Below the pieces are notes generated by a model, which saw nothing but the letters and a program-made list of their open reading frames with translations, was not told where the DNA came from and searched no databases. Shown one piece after another: positions 1-7,213 of a DNA stretch of 23,984 nt. This stretch comes from Prevotellaceae bacterium (GTDB taxonomy: Bacteria; Bacteroidota; Bacteroidia; Bacteroidales; UBA932). Numbering within the stretch: position 1 is the stretch's first letter; each line of letters opens with the position of its first letter. Made by a program: the position numbers and the translations under genes. The stretch lies in assembly GCA_031257655.1 (NCBI GenBank), contig JAIROF010000148.1, positions 1 through 23,984 of the forward strand, written 5' to 3'.

Positions 1-217
1 CTAATTTATACCTAATTTTAATAACAAAACAACCTCAGTAGCAGAGAGATATAATAGAAATAACAACCTCATTAACCTCATTAATGTAAATGATTTATAA
101 TCAGCATAATACTTGCCGCATCATACAATTTATGACATCACCGAAGATTTTTTGCGGCGTTTCGTCGAGCGGATGGTAATTTTTTTTTCGCTGTAAAGGT
201 ATAAACTTTTTGCGCAC
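1..217. other. AT-rich intergenic stretch, no gene seen
   Basis: No convincing coding frame is present. It holds a short direct repeat (AACCTCATT twice near 64-83) and a 17-nt motif at 126-142 (CAATTTATGACATCACC) that recurs with one change at 16675-16691. It lies beyond the terminator of the leftward glycogen cluster, and the next gene to the left is outside the window. Confidence 0.6.
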
Positions 218-252
218 AAAAAAACCCTGTGGGATTTGACATCTCGCAGGGC
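218..252 (-). terminator. Rho-independent terminator after the GH57 gene
   Basis: Read on the minus strand, 23 nt after the GH57 stop codon, a GC-rich stem (arms 251-247 and 229-225, CCCTG/CAGGG, extended imperfectly inward) is followed at once by a run of seven T. The position and T-run fit the end of the glycogen cluster. The inner stem has mismatches. Confidence 0.65.
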
Positions 253-274
253 TTTTGGCTACGGTTTCCTATCG

Positions 275-2221
275 CTAAAACATTGGGAAAATCGAAGTTG
301 CCGGAGCAGGCTTTGTCGCTTTTTTTGCGGGGGCTTTTTTTGCGGGGGTAGCCTTTTTTGCAGGCGCCGCTTTTTTTGCCGCTACTGCCTTTGCGGGCGC
401 CGCTGCCTTTGCGGGCGCTGCTGCCTTTGCAGGCGCTGCTTTCTTTGCGGGCGCTGCCTTTGCGGGCGCTGCTGCCTTTGCGGGCGCTGCTTTCTTTGCG
501 GGTGCTTTCTTTGCGGGTGCTGCCTTTGCGGGTGCTGCCTTTGCGGGCGCTGCTGCCTTTGCGGGCGCTGCCTTTGCGGGCGCTGCTGCCTTTGCGGGCG
601 CTGCCTTTGCGGGCGCTTCTTTTGCGGGTGCTGCTTTTGCGGGCGCTGCTGCCTTTGCGGGCGCTGCCTTTGCGGGTGCTGCTTTTGCGGGTGCTGCTGC
701 TTTTGCGGGCGCTGCTGCCTTTGCGGGCGCTGCTGCCTTTGCGGGCGCTGCTTTTGCGGGTGCTGCTGCCTTTGCGGGCGCAGGCTTAGCGGCGGCTACC
801 TTAGCGGCGGGTGCTGCTTTTGTTGTCGCCGGTTTGGGTGGTGCTGCTGCTTTTGCAACCGGCTTAGCGGCGGTTGCGGTTTTTGCTGCCGGCTTGGCGG
901 CAGCGGGTGCTTTTTTTGCTGCCGGTTTAGCAGCGGTTGCTTTTTTTGCCATGATTGTTTGCTTTTTTTCTGCTGCTGCTGCTCTGTTATTATCTGTTTT
1001 AAAAGAGGGCGCAGCAGCACTGCCCTCCTTTGCTATATTTTTAACGCGGATTTCAAAATCGCTCAGCACGTTCATGTAGTTGATAAATGCGTCGTAGGGT
1101 GTATCGTAAGGGTTGAAGTACTTGTGCACATCGCCGTCGCTAAACCATTTGGTAGACATGTAGTAGAAATGGTCGCTGTTTTGTAGCATTCGCCACTCTT
1201 TTATGGTTGCTTCGTTGCCCGAATTTACTACAGCATCGGCTATGGCGTATATTTTTGTGAAGGCTTCGTTTTGCAGCTCGTTTCCGAGCCACGCCGTCAG
1301 GTCGCGCTCCTCATCGGCCCACGATATGGGGTGCTCCACCTTAATGGGGGCAACGGGCTGGTGCTTTTTCACGGTTTCCGAAGCCGTCAAAAATTCAAAG
1401 TTCGTTTGCGATAAAATTTGGCTTGGCAAATATCGCAAAAATTCAAATATCCCCGACATTGCCCACTGATGTTCTCCTAAAGTTTCATAATCCATAAAAA
1501 GATTTACTACTTCCTCTTTTTTGTCTATGGCGTTGATCCAGCTGGTGTACTTTTCGGCGGTGAGGGGCCATTCGCTCCAGCTTTGGTCGGAAAATCGGAA
1601 TGCGATGTCGTCGCTGAGCCTGAAGTTTCGGAGCAGGATTTTCAGCTTTGGGTTTAGGGCGTTTGCGTAGACGTAGTTGGGGCTTTTCCAGCCCAGCACG
1701 TGCTTTGCGCCTTCGGTGAGCATTCCAGCGAAGCCCATGTCGGCAACCTTTGCGCCGATGGCGTCGGAGTAGATGAGCTCGGTGTTGCGGAAGACGGCGG
1801 GCTGCTGCCCGAAGTATTTTTTCACCATGTCGCCGTGCTGCCTCACCTGCCGCTCAAACTCGGTGGGGTCTTTCAGCACGCCGGCCAGCGAGTGGGCGTA
1901 CGTTTCGCCCAGAAACTCCACGCAGCCTGTTTTTGCCAGCGCGCGGAAGCTTTCCAGCACGTCGGGGGCGTAGAGCTCAAGCTGCTCCAGCGCCATTCCC
2001 GAAATGGAGTAGCTTACCTTAAAGAGCTGCCCGTACTGCTTTATCAACGCTAAGACTAAGCTGTTGGCCGGCAAGTAGCAGCGTTCGGCTACTTTGCGCA
2101 TGATGGTGCGGTTGGAAAATTCGTCATAGTAGCTGTGATCTTTGCCTATGTCGAAAAACCGATACCTTCTCAACCGAAAAGGCTGATGAACTTGAAAGTA
2201 AAGACAAATCGTTTTTTTCAT
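275..2221 (-). CDS. GH57 family glycosidase with Ala/Lys/Pro-rich histone-H1-like C-terminal tail
   Basis: A 648-residue protein. Residues 1 to about 400 are a glycoside hydrolase family 57 (alpha-amylase / glucan-branching type) catalytic domain: HQPFR at 12-16, FRNTELIYSD at 144-153 with the expected nucleophile Glu148, and MDYETLGEHQ at 243-252 with the expected acid Asp244. It probably cleaves or branches alpha-glucan in the cytoplasm, since no signal peptide is seen. It is the last gene of a debranching enzyme / GT4 / GH57 cluster, a grouping known from Bacteroidales glycogen metabolism. From about residue 400 the sequence changes to low-complexity Ala, Lys and Pro, with tens of AKAAPAKA-like units to residue ~640, then a short end ATSIFPMF. 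Such tails resemble bacterial histone-H1-like proteins. An in-frame Met424 (MAKKATAAK) could start a separate product. The start chosen is the ATG before KKTICLYFQVHQPFR, which places the first GH57 motif normally. Confidence 0.9.
   Translation of the reverse strand: MKKTICLYFQVHQPFRLRRYRFFDIGKDHSYYDEFSNRTIMRKVAERCYLPANSLVLALIKQYGQLFKVSYSISGMALEQLELYAPDVLESFRALAKTGCVEFLGETYAHSLAGVLKDPTEFERQVRQHGDMVKKYFGQQPAVFRNTELIYSDAIGAKVADMGFAGMLTEGAKHVLGWKSPNYVYANALNPKLKILLRNFRLSDDIAFRFSDQSWSEWPLTAEKYTSWINAIDKKEEVVNLFMDYETLGEHQWAMSGIFEFLRYLPSQILSQTNFEFLTASETVKKHQPVAPIKVEHPISWADEERDLTAWLGNELQNEAFTKIYAIADAVVNSGNEATIKEWRMLQNSDHFYYMSTKWFSDGDVHKYFNPYDTPYDAFINYMNVLSDFEIRVKNIAKEGSAAAPSFKTDNNRAAAAEKKQTIMAKKATAAKPAAKKAPAAAKPAAKTATAAKPVAKAAAPPKPATTKAAPAAKVAAAKPAPAKAAAPAKAAPAKAAAPAKAAAPAKAAAPAKAAPAKAAPAKAAAPAKAAPAKEAPAKAAPAKAAAPAKAAPAKAAAPAKAAPAKAAPAKKAPAKKAAPAKAAAPAKAAPAKKAAPAKAAAPAKAAAPAKAVAAKKAAPAKKATPAKKAPAKKATKPAPATSIFPMF
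330..800 (-). repeat. Tandem 15/18-bp coding repeat for (K/P)AAPA units
   Basis: On the plus strand the units read GCTGCCTTTGCGGGC (15 bp) or the same with an extra GCT (18 bp), repeated more than twenty times with few changes. They encode AKAAP / AKAAAP on the minus strand in the tail of the GH57 protein. All unit lengths are multiples of three, so copy-number change would keep the frame. Confidence 0.9.
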
Positions 2222-2321
2222 TTTTGTGTAGTAGTATATTTATCTCAAAGAAAAATGTTTTTTTTGTTTATATTCTTGTGCGATATTGTCGGGCGGAGTT
2301 GTTGCCATGCGGCAGCGGCGT

Positions 2322-3617
2322 TTAGGGCCTGCTGCCGGCGGCGGTTGCTTTTTCGTAAACCTGCTTTACTTTAAGGGCGGCGTTATCCCACTTCAAGTTT
2401 TCCACCTCTTTGTCGCCAAGGCGGATGAACATTTTGGTAAGCGCCGGGTAGTTGAGTATTCCGTATATGGCGTCGGCCAGCGCGTCTACGTCCCAGAAGT
2501 CCACTTTAATGGCGTGCCGGAGGACTTCGGCCACGCCGGACTGCTTGGAGATGATGGTGGGCACGTGCGCCCGCATGGCCTCCAGCGGCGATATGCCGAA
2601 GGGTTCGCTCACCGACGGCATGACGTACACGTCGCTCAGGGCAAACATGTGCGGGACGTCGGCGCCGTGCAGAAATCCCGTAAAGTTGAATTTGTTGGCA
2701 ATGCCCAGCTTTGCCACGCGGCGTATCATGCGGTTGAGCATGTCGCCGCTGCCGGCCATCACAAAGCGGACGTCGCGGTAGCGCTTGAGCACTTTGCTGG
2801 CGGCTTCGACAAAGTATTCGGGGCCTTTTTGGTAGGTAACGCGGCCCAGGAACGTTACTATTTTTTCGTCGGTGCCGTGCTTTACGTCCTCAAAGCTCGA
2901 GGCGCTAAAGTCCACGGCGTTGTGCACGGTTACCACCTTTGCGGGGTCTATGCCGTAGCGCGAAATGACGATGTTGCGCGTGAGGTTGCTCACCGTGATG
3001 ATGAGGTCTGCCTCCTCCATGCCCCGGCGCTCGATGTCGTACACCACGTGGTTGACGTTTTCGCCGCTGCGGTCAAACTCCGTGGCGTGCACGTGTATCA
3101 CCAGCGGCTTGCCCGAGGCTTTTTTGGCCGAGATGCCGGCCAAGTAGGTGAGCCAGTCGTGCGCATGGATTACGTCGAACTCGTTTTGCTGCGCAATGGT
3201 GTGCGCCAGCAGCGCGTACTGCGCCACTTCGTTCATGAGGTTTTTTCCGTAGCCGCCGGCGAATTTAAACCGGCGGGAGAAGTGCGAGGTATGCGTAATG
3301 GCGCCGTTGCGCACGGTGCTTTCGGTGATGCTTTCGAATTCTTCTGCCGAGAGGTAGGGCAGCAGGTAGGAGTGCGCCTCAAAGTACACCAAGTGCTGCC
3401 ACAGCGCCTCCAGCTCGCCGGCGCTGCCCTCGAACGTAACGTTTTCGGCGCCTACCACGCGGACGCTCCGCTGGTCTTCGTCGCCGTAAGCTTTGGGGAC
3501 TACAAAGATCATGTCAACGTTGTGCTTTGCCAGGCCTTTGGTAAGCCCGTAGCACGCTGTTGCCAGCCCTCCTGCAACGTGAGGCGGAAATTCCCACCCA
3601 AACATTAATACTTTCAT
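2322..3617 (-). CDS. GT4 glycosyltransferase, glycogen-synthase-like
   Basis: A 431-residue GT-B fold glycosyltransferase of family GT4. The N-terminal domain opens MKVLMFGWEFPPHVAGGLA with the GGLA nucleotide-sugar loop and has HAHDW at 151-155. The C-terminal domain has LGRVTYQKG at 257-265 (Arg259 and Lys264 for phosphate contacts) and the E-x7-E motif SEPFGISPLE with Glu338 and Glu346. Between the debranching enzyme and the GH57 enzyme, it is best read as the glucan-elongating enzyme of glycogen synthesis using a nucleotide-glucose donor; the donor is inferred, not visible. It is cytoplasmic, with no signal or membrane segment. It starts 146 nt after the debranching gene and ends 100 nt before the GH57 gene. 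Another glucosyl transfer in the same pathway is possible. Confidence 0.9.
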   Translation of the reverse strand: MKVLMFGWEFPPHVAGGLATACYGLTKGLAKHNVDMIFVVPKAYGDEDQRSVRVVGAENVTFEGSAGELEALWQHLVYFEAHSYLLPYLSAEEFESITESTVRNGAITHTSHFSRRFKFAGGYGKNLMNEVAQYALLAHTIAQQNEFDVIHAHDWLTYLAGISAKKASGKPLVIHVHATEFDRSGENVNHVVYDIERRGMEEADLIITVSNLTRNIVISRYGIDPAKVVTVHNAVDFSASSFEDVKHGTDEKIVTFLGRVTYQKGPEYFVEAASKVLKRYRDVRFVMAGSGDMLNRMIRRVAKLGIANKFNFTGFLHGADVPHMFALSDVYVMPSVSEPFGISPLEAMRAHVPTIISKQSGVAEVLRHAIKVDFWDVDALADAIYGILNYPALTKMFIRLGDKEVENLKWDNAALKVKQVYEKATAAGSRP

Positions 3618-3639
3618 GATAATCTTGCCTGCTAATTTG

Positions 3640-3660
3640 CCGGGCTGTTCAATGGCCCGG
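3640..3660. other. Small GC hairpin upstream of the GT4 gene
   Basis: CCGGGC at 3640-3645 pairs with GCCCGG at 3655-3660 around a 9-nt loop, 22 nt before the GT4 start codon on the minus strand, in the 146-nt spacer after the debranching gene. It could be an mRNA processing or attenuating stem, or chance. No T-run follows. Confidence 0.3.
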
Positions 3661-3763
3661 ATATGCTCAATGTGGCAAAGGGGTTCAACCGTAAGCCCCG
3701 GGCTGCCGCATCAAGCCGATTTTTGTACTATACTACATTTTTTCGTTATGACGGTTGACATTT

Positions 3764-5737
3764 TCAGCTCCGCTCGTACTCCTCAATGAGCCTGATGGCG
3801 CGGAGCACTTCGCCCACGCTCCACGCCTGCGAAATGCAGCCGTTGGGGCTGTGGGGCGGGTCGCCGTCGTACACCTCTGCTATGGAGCAGATGCCGTACA
3901 CGCTCATATCCTCCTCAAACTGCTCTACTATCCACTTGGCTTTTGAGATGAAAGCCTTGCCGTGCAGCTTGAGGTTTCCCTCGATAAAGTGCCCTACGAG
4001 CCACGGCCAGGCTGTGCCCTGGTGGTAGGCTTTGTCGCGCGCGGGCTGGCTGCCTTCGTAGCGGCCTTCGTAGAGCAGGTTTTTTGGCGCCAGCGTGCGC
4101 AGCCCTTTTGTGGTGAGCAGCTCGCGCCCTACGGCGTCCAGCACTTCGCGCCGCCGGCTTTCCGGTATGGGCGAATACCGGAGCGAGGTGGCAAAAATCT
4201 GGTTGGGGCGGGTAAAGACGTTTTGGCCTTTGCCGTCTACGTAGTCGGCCAGGTGGCGCCGCTCGTGGCACCAGAACAGGGGCTCGTAGGTGCTTCGGAT
4301 GAGCTCGGGCAAATTTTTCCACGCCGCGATGAACCTTGTATCCCGAAACTCTTTTGCCAGCTCCAGCGTGTAGCAGATGGCGTTGTACCAGAGGGCGTTT
4401 ATTTCCACCTGGTAGCCCGATCGCGGGGTTACGGGCAGCCCGTCTACGATGGCGTCCATCCACGTGAGCGCCCTGAAGGGTTCTTCGGCCCACACGAGGC
4501 CGTTTTCGTGCATGGCGGCGTTGCCCGTGCCGCTGCGAAACGCCTCGAGGATGCTTTTCATTTTTTTGCCGTAGGCTTTCCACACGCCCTCCCTGTCGCC
4601 GGTAAAGGCTTCGTACTGCTGGATAGCCCAGAAGTACCAGAGGGGGGCGTCGACGGAGTTGAAGGCGGCGTTTTCGCCTTTTCCGATGTTGGGAAAGAGG
4701 CCGCCTTTCAGCTCGCTGCTCATGGTGTCGAGCACCTCCCGGCAGGTTTTTATTTTTTGCTTGGCGTCGCTTCCGGTGGAGCTGATGGCGGCGAGCGTGA
4801 TGCCCGGCAGGGCGATGAACGTGTCGCGCCCCCAGCGGCCAAACCACGGGTATCCGGCCACGACTTCGGTGTTTTTTCCGCGCCGCACGATGAACTGGTC
4901 GGCGGCGTTCTTGAGGCACCCCTTAAAGGAAATTTTTTCGGGGCGCTTGGCGACCTCTGCGTCAAACCTTCGGCTCATGCCCGCCGGCGCGGCTTCTTTG
5001 AGCGCGGCCGAAAAGATGATGCTTTCGCCTTTGCGGATGGGGAGCTCAAAGTAGCCGGGCACGAACAGGTCTTCGCGCGCCTCGTAGCCCCGCCGGGCTT
5101 CTTCGATGTACTCTACGCTGTTGTACCAGTCGGGCACGGCCACGAACTCTGCTTTTTTGCTCAGCTGCATGTGGAGGGTAGGAAATCCGAGGTAGAGCTT
5201 GCTTGCAATGCCGTTTTGCACGGCCCTGTGCTTTACGTCGGCGTGAATGTTGGCGCGGCTCAGGGCGTGGGCGTTGCGGAAGGCGAGGTAGGGCTTGAGC
5301 CGCAGCGTGGTGTCGGAGTGCGCGTCGAGCAGCGTGTAGCGAATGAACACCTGGTCTTCGTTGTGCACCATGAGCAGCTCTTTGCGCAGGTGCACGCCGC
5401 CCACCTTGTACTCCATCGTGGGCGTGGGGTCGTACTTAAAGTCTACGATGTACTTGTGCCCGCGCGGCTCGTACAGGTTGCCGGGGTAGCGGTGTATGCC
5501 GAAGTTGAAGGCCTGGTCGTGCTGGATGATGGATTCGTCGAGCGACGAAAGCAGCACGTGGCGCTCGCCGTCGAACTCGTCGATGGGGCAAACCAGCAAG
5601 CCGTGGTACTTGCGCGTGTTGCAGCACACAATGGTGGTGCTCAGGTAGCTGCCGGCGCGGTTGGTGCAGAGGATTTCGCGGTGGAGGGCGTACTCCAGGT
5701 TGACCAGCTCTGCTTTATTGAACTTCAAGTAAGACAT
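3764..5737 (-). CDS. Glycogen debranching enzyme (amylo-alpha-1,6-glucosidase type)
   Basis: A 657-residue protein of the bacterial/archaeal glycogen debranching family (N-terminal beta-rich domain, C-terminal (alpha/alpha)6 barrel, GH133-like). The N-terminal domain shows TRKYHGLLV at 41-49. The barrel begins with the hallmark GYPWFGRWGRDTF at 295-307, followed by the LFPN and DAPLWYFWA motifs, and near the C-terminus YHQGTAWPW, where an acidic residue or water network of the active site is expected. It would remove alpha-1,6-linked glucose at glycogen branch points in the cytosol. It is the first gene of the three-gene minus-strand glycogen cluster and sits behind a strong Bacteroidetes-type promoter at 5866-5897. 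Length and motifs are complete, with no frameshift. Confidence 0.93.
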   Translation of the reverse strand: MSYLKFNKAELVNLEYALHREILCTNRAGSYLSTTIVCCNTRKYHGLLVCPIDEFDGERHVLLSSLDESIIQHDQAFNFGIHRYPGNLYEPRGHKYIVDFKYDPTPTMEYKVGGVHLRKELLMVHNEDQVFIRYTLLDAHSDTTLRLKPYLAFRNAHALSRANIHADVKHRAVQNGIASKLYLGFPTLHMQLSKKAEFVAVPDWYNSVEYIEEARRGYEAREDLFVPGYFELPIRKGESIIFSAALKEAAPAGMSRRFDAEVAKRPEKISFKGCLKNAADQFIVRRGKNTEVVAGYPWFGRWGRDTFIALPGITLAAISSTGSDAKQKIKTCREVLDTMSSELKGGLFPNIGKGENAAFNSVDAPLWYFWAIQQYEAFTGDREGVWKAYGKKMKSILEAFRSGTGNAAMHENGLVWAEEPFRALTWMDAIVDGLPVTPRSGYQVEINALWYNAICYTLELAKEFRDTRFIAAWKNLPELIRSTYEPLFWCHERRHLADYVDGKGQNVFTRPNQIFATSLRYSPIPESRRREVLDAVGRELLTTKGLRTLAPKNLLYEGRYEGSQPARDKAYHQGTAWPWLVGHFIEGNLKLHGKAFISKAKWIVEQFEEDMSVYGICSIAEVYDGDPPHSPNGCISQAWSVGEVLRAIRLIEEYERS

Positions 5738-5865
5738 AACTTTTAGAAATAGCTACAGGTGTTATTTGGTAAATATTTGTTTTTCAATATATTATATCGT
5801 TTGTTAACAACTTTTCTTAAGCTAAAAAGGAATCAATAGGCTGATGTTGAAGGCAGCCATCGTTA

Positions 5866-5897
5866 CAAAATTAGATAGAAAAAATTCGTAAACCAAA
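5866..5897 (-). promoter_or_regulatory. Promoter of the glycogen cluster
   Basis: On the minus strand TTTG (5897-5894), then 20 nt, then TAATTTTG (5873-5866) matches the Bacteroidetes primary promoter (-33 TTTG, -7 TAnnTTTG). It points at the debranching gene and leaves an AT-rich leader of roughly 120 nt. Confidence 0.7.
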
Positions 5898-5956
5898 TTT
5901 TTCAATATTTATTTTTGTGTTTGGGAAAAAAATTTATGGGGATTGGCTCCTCCGGG

Positions 5957-6001
5957 CGCAGGCGGCAGGGGCTGCTCATGCCCCTGCGGGCTTTGCCTGC
6001 G
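5957..6001 (-). terminator. Nested GC-rich hairpin, probable rlmH terminator
   Basis: An outer stem CGCAGGC (5957-5963) / GCCTGCG (5995-6001) encloses a perfect 8-bp stem GCAGGGGC (5965-5972) / GCCCCTGC (5980-5987) with a 7-nt loop. It lies 17 nt past the rlmH stop. The nearest T-run on the minus strand is some 25 nt further on, so it is not a canonical intrinsic terminator. Confidence 0.45.
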
Positions 6002-6017
6002 CTGGTTTTTGGGGGGG

Positions 6018-6488
6018 CTACCGGTGGTGGTACGGCGCGCCGCTCATGATGGTAAACGCGCGGTAGAGCTGCTCCACAAAAATCAGCCGCACCATCTGGT
6101 GCGAAAAGGTCATGCGCGAGAGGGCAATTTGCCCGTCTGCGCGCGCGTACACGGCCTCCGAAAACCCGTATGCGCCGCCGGCTACAAAGGTTAGCCGCTT
6201 GGCGGTGCCCTGCATTTTTTGGGACAAAAAATGGGCAAACTCCACCGACGAAAGCTCTTTTCCCCGCTCGTCGAGCAGCAGCAGCTCGCCCTCTCCCGCC
6301 GCCGCGAGGATGAGCTCGCCCTCGCGCTTCTTCTGCTCCTGCTCGCTCCAGCGGCCGGTGTGCTTGGGCTCGGGAATGATGCTGACCGACGCCGTAGCGT
6401 AGCGCGCAAGCCGCTCTACGTACATCGCTATCGCCGCAGGCAGGTACCCGCTCTCGGTTTTTCCTACGAATAGCAGCGCTATTTTCAT
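6018..6488 (-). CDS. rlmH: 23S rRNA (pseudouridine1915-N3)-methyltransferase RlmH
   Basis: A 156-residue SPOUT-class methyltransferase that methylates pseudouridine 1915 in helix 69 of 23S rRNA using S-adenosylmethionine. The whole family pattern is visible: MKIALLFVGKT at the start, LLLDERGKELSS at 71-81, FVAGGAYGFSEAV at 101-113 (SAM-binding knot), and LSRMTFSHQMVRLIFVEQLYR ending at 143 followed by SGAPYHHR. The frame is open upstream for 41 more codons, but the Met at 6488 fits the family's usual N-terminus and length of about 157, so it is chosen. It is transcribed away from the DUF4783 gene. Confidence 0.97.
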   Translation of the reverse strand: MKIALLFVGKTESGYLPAAIAMYVERLARYATASVSIIPEPKHTGRWSEQEQKKREGELILAAAGEGELLLLDERGKELSSVEFAHFLSQKMQGTAKRLTFVAGGAYGFSEAVYARADGQIALSRMTFSHQMVRLIFVEQLYRAFTIMSGAPYHHR

Positions 6489-6621
6489 GCTACGTATGCT
6501 GTTTAGAAGTTCGACTTTTTTGAATGCTGCAAAGGGTTTTGCGCCAAGCGCTGCGCCTTTGCGGAAGGGGCGTTTTGTAAACTTTCCGCCGGCAGCTGGC
6601 GCCGCTATCAAAAAAATACGC

Positions 6622-6629
6622 TACCTTTG
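6622..6629 (+). promoter_or_regulatory. Promoter -7 box for the DUF4783-nadC transcript
   Basis: TACCTTTG is an exact match to the Bacteroidetes -7 box TAnnTTTG, 43 nt before the chosen GTG start. No good -33 TTTG is seen at the usual distance. A TTG codon inside this box (6627) is an alternative in-frame start, but would lie upstream of the expected transcript start. Confidence 0.55.
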
Positions 6630-6671
6630 CAATCATTCCATATTTTTTTGTTCTATATTTTTTGTTCCGTG

Positions 6672-7091
6672 AAACGTGTGGCAAATATAAAGCTTATTTT
6701 TGCAGCAGCAGCGCTTTTGCTCACCCAAAATGCGTCGGCGGCTGTAAATCCCCACAGCGTAACGGATATTTTTAAGGAAATATCCGCCCACCTGAAGTCG
6801 GGCGACGCTGGCCGGCTTACCGCGCACTTTGCGGCTACGGTGGAGCTGCGCATCCTTTCCGCCGGCAAGACGCACCCCGCTAAGCAGGCCGCCGCCGCTG
6901 TAGAAGCGTTTTTTGCCCAGCACAAGCCGGTGAATTTTGCCATGCTGCACATCGGGAGCAAGGCCAGCAAGCACTACGGCATCGGCCTGCTCACCACCGG
7001 CAACGGGCGGTTTCGCGTTACCGTTTTTCTCTCAACCGGCGACCGCGACGCCTACACCATACAGCAGCTGTGCATAGACCATGAGGATTGA
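6672..7091 (+). CDS. DUF4783-like small secreted/periplasmic protein
   Basis: About 139 residues from the GTG at 6672: a basic start (MKRVANIK), a hydrophobic stretch LIFAAAALLL and a cleavage-like site near NASA-AV, so an exported protein. The mature part (SVTDIFKEISAHLKSGDA, then VELRIL, ending YTIQQLCIDHED) resembles DUF4783, small NTF2-like proteins common in Bacteroidales with unknown function. The GTG was preferred because it gives a normal signal peptide; the frame can be extended to a TTG at 6627. The last codons overlap the first unit of the 47-bp repeat that runs into nadC. Probably co-transcribed with nadC. Confidence 0.75.
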   Translation, partial: KRVANIKLIFAAAALLLTQNASAAVNPHSVTDIFKEISAHLKSGDAGRLTAHFAATVELRILSAGKTHPAKQAAAAVEAFFAQHKPVNFAMLHIGSKASKHYGIGLLTTGNGRFRVTVFLSTGDRDAYTIQQLCIDHED

Positions 7092-7213
7092 TAAACCATG
7101 AAGATTGCCCCCGCATACCCGTAGGCCATGAGGATTGACCGGCCATGAAGATTGCCCCCGCATACCCGTAGGCCATGAAGATTGACAAACCATGAAGATT
7201 GACCCCGCATACC
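7079..7213 (+). repeat. 47-bp tandem repeat of the nadC start region with overlapping mini-ORFs
   Basis: Nearly three units of 47 bp (7079-7125, 7126-7172, 7173-7213). Each holds two related ATG segments 17 bp apart, with ATGs at 7081/7098, 7128/7145 and 7175/7192. The last ATG (7192) is the nadC start; 7098 and 7145 encode MKIAPAYP-stop, a broken copy of the nadC N-terminus MKIDPAYL. The first ATG of each unit encodes six residues (MRIDKP, MRIDRP, MKIDKP) and its TGA overlaps the second ATG as ATGA. The first unit overlaps the 3' end of the DUF4783 gene. Confidence 0.9.

Noticed and set aside
236..1186. A very cysteine-rich 316-codon plus-strand frame resembling a Cys-Gly-Arg repeat protein
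   Set aside because: It is the complement of the AKAAP repeat in the GH57 tail; the GH57 frame continues through the region and explains it.
2286..3608. A 440-codon frame opposite the GT4 gene
   Set aside because: Composition-driven antisense frame without domain signals.
3962..5746. A 594-codon frame opposite the debranching enzyme
   Set aside because: Shadow of GC-biased codons; no motif or signal peptide, while the opposite strand has a complete family match.
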